DNA of 64,000 bases from Cliona cf. orientalis. Lineage: Eukaryota; Porifera; Demospongiae; Clionaida; Clionaidae. Under the pieces are notes generated by a model. That model had not been told where the DNA came from. It did no database searches and worked only from the letters and a program-made list of their open reading frames with translations. Below, piece by piece: positions 36,301-45,429 of this stretch. Every line of letters begins with the position of its first letter. The stretch's first letter is position 1. Location of the stretch: assembly GCA_963930775.1 (NCBI GenBank), contig OZ005693.1, positions 6,014,001 to 6,078,000 of the forward strand. The letters are read 5' to 3'. Made by a program: the position numbers and the translations under genes.

Positions 36301-38167
36301 AAAACTAAAATATCTCAAGAACGGAACAGTTTCAAAACTTATCATAGCAATGCCCAGAGCAGATTCACTAAGTGGACAGGACAGTGTGCTCACCTCGGTA
36401 AGAGGCTTCTTTGAGTTTCTGACAACTTCAGCGAGATCTGACAGCATATAGTCAAAGACCAGCACAAATCCACTGCCTTGAGGAAACATCTCTCGTAGGC
36501 GAACCACCTACTCATGCAGATAATAATAATATGAATGTCAGATGTGTACATGAATCTAACTGTACAATGTACATACGTTATGGTTCTCTTCGCTTTCTTG
36601 TAATGCCTTGATTTCCCTGTTAGAAAGCATCAGTAAAACATGAACAAGTGTGTGGATGGTTCATTACTTACAGAAGACAGCCCCTTCAGTCTAAAAAGCT
36701 TATAGGGCCAGATGACCTTATGTGTGAGTTATTTGTATGGAATTGCACAATAGCAGGATTTCATACAGGATTTTTGGTGGGGCAGGAAGAAATTTGTGGA
36801 GCAGAGTGTTGGGTATGGGAGTGGTGAGCATAGCACACGCATGCTAGCATACTTGCAAGCTAGCAGGGTCTGGGGGCATCCCCCAGGATTGAAGAAGAAT
36901 TTCTAAAATGTCCCACCCACCACCCCCTAGGACATTTTATTTCTCTGTTAGCAACATGTGGCACTCTAGCCACAACCTCCTGTAGCTACAAGGCATTATG
37001 TCGGTATTCTAGATCAGACAAGCTATACAAATTTCCAAGATTTCTGGTGGGGGGGATAATTGGGGAAGATTCCAGGGACACCCCACCCCCTCTGTATGAA
37101 ACCCTGAATAGGCAAACTTCAAATCACAGCAATGCTGTACTGTTGTTCAGTGATGATGTGGTATCAAACACCAAAACCTCAATTCTAATTAGACATGACA
37201 ACTACTCATGCATATGGTAACCAGATCCATTAACAAAAGTGTTAATTAGAGGGAATGACAGGGGTCGAGTTTGAAATGGCTACAATTGTTCTTTTGTAAA
37301 TGTGATGGAGTGACATTAAATTTTGCAGGCTCAGTCAAGAATAGAAACGCTTGTCCGCTACTATTCTTATCCACTACATGCGAGGCCCAGGCCCATGCCG
37401 ACAGTACAGCTAGTTTCGTACTTCCCACAGCCTGGGTATGAGTACAGTCTACAGGACTATTTCAATACAAGAGATGGAACTTCTAGGCGAAGCGCTTGCC
37501 CCTCAAAATACACCCGAGAGAAGCTCAGCTATTCCATTTAGAGTCAGTGGGATGTTGGTAAAGAGTGCTGATGGCTGAATCCATGACTAAGCATGAGGCG
37601 ATCTGATTTTCCTATCCGTTAGTTGCACTTGCGCAATAATACATCACACCATGGCCGTCACATGTACAACAAGAACAAGTAAGGATGACGCTTTCACACT
37701 CAATTGTCGCTCCACGGTACCCATGGGGTGTGAAGAATAAGTCGGTAATGCGAAGTGTACCAGACCTTCCTTTGTTGTAAAGGGGCTGGCTAGTCTCGTA
37801 AGCCAGACCCTCACACTCCGCAGCGTTTAGTTGTTTTAGGATAAACCACGTGTTTTTCCTGAAAAGAAAATACTGCAGAGTGTGAGGGTCTGGCTTGCGA
37901 GACTAGTGGCTGGCACCCAGACTAGACAACTTACGGATTACTCTATACCTCAAAGCCGAGTTTGGGATTCCATCATCGAGTTTCCTGAGAGGGACTTTCT
38001 TCAGAGCAACCAGTTCACCAGTCTGCAGAAGTGGTATAATTTTTATTAAAACTAACACTTCACTCAAACCTTCTCACGTAATTATTTCTTACCTGGATAT
38101 GCTTTGCTTTCAGAACTATGCCATGAGCACCTTCCCCTATTCTTCCCAAAATCTGGTAGTTTTCCAT
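33325..38167 (-). CDS. CDK20: Cyclin-dependent kinase 20 (cell cycle-related kinase)
   Basis: CDK20/CCRK is a Ser/Thr kinase linked to cilium length control, Hedgehog signalling and cell-cycle entry. Twelve minus-strand exons join in phase to give 344 residues (human 346): 38093-38167, 37949-38022, 36577-36616, 36394-36507, 35571-35645, 34803-34924, 34646-34708, 34529-34580, 34370-34441, 33908-34000, 33569-33631, 33325-33516. Motifs in order are the glycine loop [11 protein letters not shown], catalytic lysine VALKKV, hinge region [22 protein letters not shown] split between exons 5 and 6, [18 protein letters not shown], and a CDK20-specific tail [20 protein letters not shown]. It is compact and all catalytic residues are present. 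It shares a 117-bp gap with a divergent membrane-protein gene. Confidence 0.95.
34065..34308 (+). mobile_element. Family 1 miniature element, 5'-truncated
   Basis: It shares GACAGGTATGGCCAATATAA and the end TTTACCCCTTGCACATGCAC. It lies in a CDK20 intron, antisense to the gene. Confidence 0.55.
35118..35400. mobile_element. Penelope-like element end fragment
   Basis: It is related to the 3' part of the remnant at 7385-8610. Both contain CTAGTCATCCTCAGG-type sequence (inverted there), the coding scrap [13 protein letters not shown], and the terminal GCGGACAACTTAACTG. Its two ends are inverted (AGCGGACAACTTAACTGTT and AACAGTTAAGTTGTCCGC). It is intronic to CDK20. The family is inferred from the larger copy. 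Confidence 0.5.
37312..37544 (+). other. Possible plus-strand exon inside CDK20 intron 2
   Basis: After TTTTGCAG an open frame reads [20 protein letters not shown], then [15 protein letters not shown], and ends [11 protein letters not shown] before a stop. The composition looks protein-like and an acceptor-like site precedes it, but the protein is not recognised and no partner exon was found. It could be a relic. Confidence 0.25.
37791..37906. mobile_element. 115-bp foldback miniature element
   Basis: The arms CTAGTCTCGTAAGCCAGACC then CTCACACTC, and GAGTGTGAGGGTCTGGCTTG then CGAGACTAG, are near-perfect inverted copies of 29 bp around a 50-bp loop. It lies in CDK20 intron 2, 43 bp from exon 2. 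Confidence 0.85.
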
Positions 38168-38284
38168 AATATTATGTTCCCCGCCTATGTGGTGCATCGA
38201 TCATGAGTGGTGGGTGGAGTCTAATCTGGGCTTTGACCCTTGACCACATTTAAACACCGCCCCCAAACCTGCTGGTGCACCGAG
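38168..38284. promoter_or_regulatory. Shared divergent promoter region
   Basis: Only 117 bp separate the CDK20 start codon from the start codon of the membrane-protein gene on the other strand. Both promoters must lie in or overlap this gap. No TATA box is evident. Confidence 0.55.
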
Positions 38285-38899
38285 ATGTCGGAGGATGAAA
38301 ACGTACCTTTGCTGCCTTCTCTAGAGGAGGAATTTGATGAGGATAGCGATGTTGCGAGCAGTAAGGTCACGGTCGCAAAAAATGAGGAAGGACGCTCTTG
38401 TCACTCTACTGGTACTTTGAAATTGGTTATCATTCTTGCTGTTGGAGTGACAGTGCTGGTGATAGTAATTGGAGTTGTATTGGGCATTACTCTGCCACTA
38501 CTTAAGGTGGCGCACAAAAGCTCATCTTCTGTTAGTTCTATGACCCGTACTGCCTCCAGTATTCATAGTACTGCCAGTAGTTCCACGATCATGCGGCAGA
38601 GTAGTTACTCTCTGAGCACAACTTCAGGAGAGACGTTTCATACCATCACTGCCACTAGTATCGTACACAAGACCTCAGCATCTGATAAGTCTATGAGCTC
38701 TACTGTTTCTGGCATTCATAGCAGCAGCACTGCTTCCCTGAGTAGTTCCACAACGCAGGGAAGTTACTCTCTGAGCTCCACATCACTGCGGACATTTCAT
38801 ACTGCCACTGATACTAACCCTACTCCAAGTCCTGCATTGTCTTCTTCCAGCTCTTCCTCTTATCCAGTCCCTCATTCAGTGAGTAGCAGTCAATTGTAA
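38285..38899 (+). CDS. Single-pass Ser/Thr-rich membrane protein, unidentified
   Basis: The start MSEDENVPLLPSLEEE was chosen because it lies just before the acidic tail; an upstream in-frame ATG exists at 38240. The protein has 204 residues. The N-terminal segment is acidic and carries ENVPLL, which fits an acidic dileucine sorting signal for endosomes or lysosomes. One strong membrane helix follows (LVIILAVGVTVLVIVIGVVL). About 130 Ser/Thr-rich residues come next, likely heavily O-glycosylated and luminal or extracellular. Two internal repeats share SSYSLSTTS-GETFHT and GSYSLSSTS-RTFHT. The last codons overlap TCAGTGAGT, a good splice donor, so the open frame may read into an intron and the real C-terminus may be elsewhere. 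The family is unknown. Confidence 0.6.
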   Translation: MSEDENVPLLPSLEEEFDEDSDVASSKVTVAKNEEGRSCHSTGTLKLVIILAVGVTVLVIVIGVVLGITLPLLKVAHKSSSSVSSMTRTASSIHSTASSSTIMRQSSYSLSTTSGETFHTITATSIVHKTSASDKSMSSTVSGIHSSSTASLSSSTTQGSYSLSSTSLRTFHTATDTNPTPSPALSSSSSSSYPVPHSVSSSQL

Positions 38900-40873
38900 G
38901 CTACACTGACACTACAAACTTATGCAATCCTTTTCTATCACTGTCAAAGAAGATTTGATGTAATCGCCCACTGTTTATGTATCACCATGAGCTACGTTCA
39001 ATTTGTTGCCAAAACAACACCAGTATGGTTGAATTTGATGTGTAGGCTGATCACAGTTCTCTATGTATTTTTACTTTCTAAGTTAGACTGTCAAATATAA
39101 TATTATTGAAATGCTTACCACATCCCTAAAAGCTCCATTGTAATAATAATAATAGTAAAGGGTCATACGTAGTATACTTCAGTTATGCAATGTAAATGCT
39201 TTTGAGTGTCATAACTTAAATTATGAAAGCAGTTAACAAACTTGACTTGATTTCAGTATTCACCTATATTATATTATAATAATTATGTCTGTGCCAAATT
39301 TCACAATTCGATACCCTAATAATTCGGGGTGGAAGCATGATAAATGAGTGATAGAGACAAGCACAATATTATTATATATCTGGCATTGCTTTGGTTTTAT
39401 ACTGGTGTATATAGTAAGGTAAACTGGAGTAATTTCGTATGAAGGGCAATTCCGTATCCTCACATTCCCCGTTTCACAATGTGAACATTTATGGAGCGCC
39501 TGGAAGCGCGGCGATTATGCACATTGTGTAGCAGAAATCGTGAAGATACAAAATTATACCCTTTACTGTTCTAATGTTTAGTGAGTACAGCACCATAGCT
39601 CTTTTCCGTGAAATAAAGCTATCATAAAATTCAAGTTTCCAAATAAATTATCGCAGATTAGTATGCAATCAAGAGCATAAAACAATAAGCATAATATTAT
39701 TTGGAACATAGCATACCAGTAATAGGAATGAACAAGCATAATGTGTGTGTCCCTAATGAGTGGGCATATGTAGCATGCCAAGTTCCTCGGGACATATACA
39801 TTTTTAGGAGAATTTCTCTGATCAAAAGGAAATGCTGCAGGTGGTTTGATCATGATTTGATGGCGGCTTGTTGTCCATGGTATTATGATGCTTAATCATT
39901 CAAATTTTTAGTGTTTAAATATTAATTCGGCAGGGAGCCACTGCATTAAACATTAACTAAGTTTGACAGGGGATAAGGCATTTACTCTGTTTGGGGGGGG
40001 GGGGGGGGGTGAAGCGGTTAAACTTGGTAGGTTTATATAATTATGCTACAGTCAACATACGGTCTAAAGTAAGCCCAAGATGGACACAACTGGTCACTGT
40101 ACTACGGTGATGTATTTCAAAACTTTTCTGTGCCCTCAGAATATAGTAAATTACATATACAGGCATACAGAGTTGATATACTTCTGTAATAGCCTGCTAT
40201 CATATTCGCCTTTAATTCATCATAGGGCACAAAGAAACATACTTGACACATAAACAACGTAACACACACATAATACTAGCTCAAGTCCAGGAGCCTATTC
40301 AGGTTGAAAACTTAGTACACACGATTCAACTGGTTAAACAGTCGAATACCTTCATCTGAGTAAGCTTTTCCACACACAGGCTTCAACTGGCTATACCTGC
40401 TAGGCTGAAGAAAAAGTTATTTTACACTTTCGATAATTAGATGCGGTCCGTGACGACCCTGTACCATACTTCATTCTTCACCATTATGCCAACCGTGTCA
40501 AATAACTACGTCAAAATTTAATAATTTGACATGGCTTTAAACTACAGGTCAAATCAGTAGGCGTACAGTTCCTATAAAATTGTTGCTACACACAATTATT
40601 ATAGACAATGAAATTGTCAAGTTAAGTGTATTAATCTTGTCCGCAACATCTTAGTCTCGAACCCAGACCCCTAGCTCCCTTTTCCACAGTGCTGGATGTA
40701 TTGCATCACCAGTATGCAATGCAATACATCTAGCACTGCGGAAAAGGGTCCTGGAGGGGTCACAGCGTTAGATAGTAGTTAAGTTGTGAGACTTGGCTAC
40801 AACTCCATCAATCCTAAACACTGTACCAATATACATCATTCTAGCAACAAATTATCATCATCAAATCAGTTTC
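38900..40873. other. Intergenic region
   Basis: It is AT-rich, with a poly-G run at about 39995-40010 and a foldback at 40656-40760. If the preceding gene is spliced, its later exons would lie here, but none was recognised. Confidence 0.5.
40656..40760. mobile_element. ~100-bp foldback miniature element
   Basis: The arms AGACCCCTAGCTCCCTTTTC, CACAGTGCTGGATGTATTGCAT and ATGCAATACATCTAGCACTG, CGGAAAAGGG are inverted copies. It sits about 115 bp downstream of the COMTD1-like stop codon. Confidence 0.75.
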
Positions 40874-41629
40874 TCAGAGTTTCTGTCCAATGCCAATCCC
40901 ATCAGAAACAGGCAATAGGGCAAAATCTATGCGAGAATCTTTCAGCATAACATCATTCATTCTGCGGATTGAATTGGTTGAATCTGATTGGTTGGAAACA
41001 TCGGCCACTGCTCCACTCCACAGGGCATTGTCTACAACAATCAATCCTCCCCGTCTGAGGAGCTGAAATCCAAGTTCAAAGTATCTGACGTAATTATCTT
41101 TATCAGCATCAATGAAGATGATGTCAAAAGTATCCATTTCTCCATCATCAATGAGTTCTTGTAAAGTTTCAGTTGCTGGTTTCAAACGAAGGTCAATTTT
41201 GCTTGCAACACCTGCTTGTTCCCAGTATGGTTTACCCATGCTTGCATACTCATCACTAACATCACATGAAATCACTTTTCCGTCTTCAGGAAGAGCTAGG
41301 GCCATGGCAACCGAGCTGCACCCAGTAAAAACACCAATATCAAGTGCTTTGCGAGCATTAAGTCCTCTACACAAGATTGCCAGCAGCTTCCCCGTTTCAA
41401 CACGCGTAGTCATCCTTCCCCGTCGATGGCTCAAAGACATGGCACGTAACTGACTCAGGGAAGCATCTTCAATATTGTGATCATTTAGATATTTTATCAC
41501 AGGGTCAGATGATGAGCGACTATTCCACGATTCCTTTCGAGCACTTTTGCGACCAAGATAAAACGCTCCAACAGAAATAATTCCAACTCCGCCTGCAATA
41601 GCTGCAGTCAATTTCCAATCCATCTTCAA
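40874..41629 (-). CDS. COMTD1: COMTD1-like SAM-dependent O-methyltransferase
   Basis: This is a class I methyltransferase of the CCoAMT/COMT-domain group. It has 251 residues in a single exon, close to human COMTD1 (262). An N-terminal membrane anchor (LTAAIAGGVGIISVGAFYLG) is followed by a basic stretch, as in COMTD1, which is membrane-associated (reported at mitochondria). The SAM-binding motif I is ALDIGVFTGCSSVAMALALP. The acidic SAM-ribose and metal-binding region is VISCD and then FIDADKDNY. The C-terminal half has GGLIVVDNALWSG, where the Asp-Asn pair binds the metal in this family. Everything needed for activity appears present. The physiological substrate is not known. The gene is divergent from VWA1, with about 275 bp between start codons. 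Confidence 0.88.
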   Translation of the reverse strand: MKMDWKLTAAIAGGVGIISVGAFYLGRKSARKESWNSRSSSDPVIKYLNDHNIEDASLSQLRAMSLSHRRGRMTTRVETGKLLAILCRGLNARKALDIGVFTGCSSVAMALALPEDGKVISCDVSDEYASMGKPYWEQAGVASKIDLRLKPATETLQELIDDGEMDTFDIIFIDADKDNYVRYFELGFQLLRRGGLIVVDNALWSGAVADVSNQSDSTNSIRRMNDVMLKDSRIDFALLPVSDGIGIGQKL

Positions 41630-41904
41630 TTTGTCAACTGCAATAAAATGCCTCCTCTAGCTGCTTGGTCATGTGTCTGCCAGATCACACTCTTCAATAT
41701 CCATTCCAAATTAGGAACGAGACTTGTTGGGGGAAGGGCCAAGGGGAGTGGGAGTAGTCCCGTCCCCAGACCCCGGGCCTACCTCTATAACCAACCGGGG
41801 TACTATTGGGAAAGAGAGGGGGCCGGGGGCAGGGTGGGGCCGTGCCCACGAAAGTTTAAAACTTGCGCCTTGAGCTGATATCAGATATCCATATAACATC
41901 AAGG

Positions 41905-44730
41905 ATGGAAGATAAGTTTGGTTTGATCCTTAAACTTCGAGGAAAGTGGACAGCCTCTCCCCTCAAGGATGTCACAGTGGAGGCGGAAATTCAGGGATAC
42001 GTTCTGGGGCTGGAGTCAACCCTCAAGTACGCCAACGAGTCCTCTGAGCCCGCCGAGGTCGTGTTTCGGTTCCCCTTGGAGCAATCTCACGCTATCGTTG
42101 GACTTACTGCCATCATTGATGGTCGAAAAATCAAGGCCCAGCTCAAAGAAAAGGAGGAGGCTCGTGCAGACTATGATGATGCCTTGGCCAGTGGACAGAC
42201 GGCCGCTCTGGCAGAAGAGAAGAGTGGAGACGTGTTTAGTATCAGCCTGGGGAACCTCCCAGCTGGGAAAGAAGCAGAGATCCATCTCAAGCTTGTTGGA
42301 GAGCTCGAGATCGATGCAGAAGGGAGTGTGCGCTTTTCCCTGCCGTCCAGCCTCAAGCCGAGGTACAGCCCCACTGGGTCGTCAGATCCACTGGCTGGAG
42401 TTGGGGGCGGGGCTCAAACACAGGTGGAGCAGGCAAGCACCTCCTGTGTGCAGCACTTCCAGCTCACTGTGCTCAATGCTCAAGAGGTTGCTGAAGTAAT
42501 TTCTCCAACACACACGATTACAACCACACGGAGCAATGGTGGAGATAGGATAGGCGTAGTCCTGGCTGGTTCAGAGCAACTTGTGGGAGATCTGGTGATC
42601 CTGATCAAACACACACAACCACATGCCCCCACTGCATTGGTGGAAGGTGGCTCCTCAGAGAGAGAAGGCATTATGGAAGCACCTACAGTAATGATCAACT
42701 TCTTTCCCGAGTTTGACAACGTTGACGCTGCTTGTGAGTTCATCTTCCTTGTGGACAGGAGTGGCAGCATGAGTGGTGGCTTCATCAACAGTGCACGTGA
42801 AACATTGATTCTGTTCCTGAAGAGTTTGCCAGAAGGATGTAACTTCAACATCGTTGGATTTGGTTCCCGCTATGAGAAGTTATTTTCTGCTGTAAGCGTT
42901 CCATACACCCAAGAGACGCTGGACAAGGCAACTCGGCATGCACGAGAAATGCAAGCAAACCTCGGTGGGACGGAGCTGCTTCAGCCCTTGGAATACATCT
43001 TCGGAGAAAAGACAACCTCTGATCTTCCCAGACAGATCTTTGTCCTCACAGATGGAGCTGTCAGCAATACTGATGCCTGCATCACAAAAGTCAGGCAAAA
43101 TGTCAAGAGCTCAAGGTGAGACAATCCTATACTCTTGAGATAGTGCTAGTGAGAATGAGAGCTCATCATATGCAAATCTATAGCTTCATTAAGGGGTGAC
43201 TGAGGAAGGCACAATACAAGAGTGTCAAATAATTTAATGGTTAATGGTGGTGTACTGTGTACTATAGGAATACATGGCTATTCAGAACTGCATTAATAAT
43301 TTTATTGAGAAATTTAGTCCTGATCACTTTGTTACTCCTTACTACCTCAACACTAAGTTTTGAACATCAATAATCCCCCCCTCCCCGAAATGTTAACAGG
43401 TAGGAGTTCTAGATTGATTAGCTATTGTTGTGCATACTTAATGCACTTGCAAGTGCATACTTTAATGAATGGAGTTTTATAATACCCTTTATAACTTCTA
43501 CACAGGTGTTTTACATTTGGAATTGGATCTGGTGCCTCGACTGCACTAGTGGAAGGTCTGGCTCATGCTGGTAATGGAAGAGCAGAGATTGTGAAGGAAG
43601 GAGAAAGACTACAACCTAAGGTGCTCATAACCACCCAAGACTTAGTAGATAATAATTATGTTTATATCGTTTCAACAACACAGGTTATCCGGAGCCTCAA
43701 GAGGGCCTTGCAGCCAGCAGTAACAGATGTCAGTGTAGACTTCCAACTACCAAGGAGCTATGTGGTTCAGCAAAGTCCTCAAAATCTGCCAGCCATCTAC
43801 AATGGAGAAAAAGTGGTGGTTTACGGTATCATAACTGCCAAAGGATCACCTGTGGACCAGGAAATCACTGGCAGAGCTGTTTTAAAGGGAAATATCCTTG
43901 GGAAGAAGATAGAATATTCTATTCCATTTACATTCAATGCTGTCAGCACTAGCCCTCCATCTCTCCCTACCATCCACCACCTTGCTGCAAAGGCTCTCAT
44001 CAAAGACTGGCAGGATCAGGACAGGAATAAGGAGGAAATTATCAAGTTGAGTATCGAGTCAAGTGTGCTCTCATCCCACACTGCTTTCATTGTTGTAGAT
44101 GAAACGAGTAATCAACCAGTTGCTAGTGCAATGAAGACATGGGATATTACTGCTCCTTTCATACAGACTTTTGGATGTGGTATGCCCCGGAGGCGCAAGC
44201 AAACGGCTCGGAGGAGTACTGGAGGCAAAGCTCCCAGGAGGCACTTGACATCCAGCAGGAATGTTCAAGGAGCAAGTCTTAAGAAAAAAGCTGCTGCCAA
44301 GAAAAAGGCAGCTCCCAGAAAGAGTATTGCTTTACCAAAGAGACATACAGCTGATTCTGCACCATCACCTTCCCGATCTCGAGCTCGTTCCCGTTCTCCC
44401 ATCACCAAATCTAGATCGTCCAAGAGCTCAACCATTGACCTGTATGGGATCATTGCAGGTCAGCAGGCAAATGGCTCATGGTCCCTCAACACTGCCATGG
44501 CCTGCATCCAGGGAAAGATGGCTGTAACAATGGGTGATTGTCCAATCGAGTGCAAAGGCATTGTTGCTACAGTTTGGGCTACCGTACTGATCCTTACTCT
44601 GCTGAGAAAGAAGTACTCGAGTCAACAGGATGAGTGGGAGCTGGTTGCAATGAAGGCCGAGTCCTGGGTGAAAAAGCAAGCCCTTCCAAGTGGAATCACC
44701 ATCCAAGACTTTTACACTGCTGCGGAGTGA
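41905..44730 (+). CDS. VIT/VWA protein with histone H3-tail mimic (VWA1)
   Basis: Exons are 41905-43115, 43506-43620 and 43684-44730, giving 790 residues. The start MEDKFGLIL was chosen because it aligns with the start of human VWA5A. The VIT domain (about residues 1-140) is followed by a VWA domain with a metal-site motif DRSGSMSGG, then a GTELLQPL stretch and FVLTDGAVSNTD. A C-terminal domain (IIAGQQANGSW to the end) resembles the ends of VWA5A and PARP4. Between them, 44182-44247 encodes MP-RRR then KQTARRSTGGKAPRRHL, a copy of the histone H3 tail around K4, K9, K14 and K18 with K9 and K18 as Arg. KKKAAAKKKAAPRKS and an Arg-Ser stretch (SRSRARSRSP) follow. The stop lies next to a possible donor (GCGGA|GTGAGT), so a longer C-terminus is possible. 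VWA2 at 59089-61950 is its paralogue. Confidence 0.88.
43621..43683 (+). other. 63-nt in-frame intron, possibly retained
   Basis: GTGCTCATAA...CAACACAG starts with GT and ends with AG at exactly the position of an intron in VWA2 (60373-60430). It has no stop and is a multiple of three. If spliced the protein matches VWA2; if kept it adds 21 residues (VLITTQDLVDNNYVYIVSTT and Q). Confidence 0.7.
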
Positions 44731-45429
44731 GTATCCTAAACAAAATACATGCAGCAGCAATCCACATAATATTATGCATAACATTTCTAACCCAAGCAGT
44801 CCCATTAGCTTTAATTTTATAAACTAAGACCGAACTTAGTTCCCTACAACCTAAGATTAATACCTAATCTATGGTCTCAAGTATCCAAGTACCAGTATTA
44901 GTATCACAGTGTTTCCGCTACTATACTTGAAAAGGGGCGCCCCGCCCTGTTTGTGAGTGGCTGGTTTGCAAAAATGCTGACAGCTGCAACAGTGGTTTGC
45001 AGAACAGCAGTAGCTCCCAAGTGTTGTGGGTATCTTTGGCTTCCCACAATCAGCTCAGAAGCACACAACTAGTGGTTGAAATGTACTCTCTAGTGGTTGT
45101 ACTAGTGTACACAGCACATGCACACATAATATAACAAAATTTAATTATAGTACATACATACACAGTGACTATCCAAATGCACATTGCAAAAGTAAGCCTG
45201 CAAAAGCAAATCATTCTCTCTTTATGGCCAGTATATATCCCATAATAATATTCAATGATAGTAATGTTAACCACCCTGTTTGAATTCAGTCCTAGAGGAA
45301 ACACTGTATCACTATTATAGACTTGCATAATATTATTAATGATTATTACTATTCACTAGATCAATGGCATTGTATAGCACTTAAAGTATATATATGTGCT
45401 CTAGAATTAGCGTAAATTGTTCCTTCTAT
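44731..45429. other. Gap between convergent VWA1 and PRDX5-A
   Basis: It is AT-rich. No exon or clear transposon was recognised. It would contain any extra 3' exon of VWA1 if the donor at 44726 is used. Confidence 0.5.

Noticed and set aside
42016-42851. Long minus-strand open frames over VWA1
   Set aside because: They are shadows of the real VIT/VWA coding sequence; the same shadows appear over VWA2.
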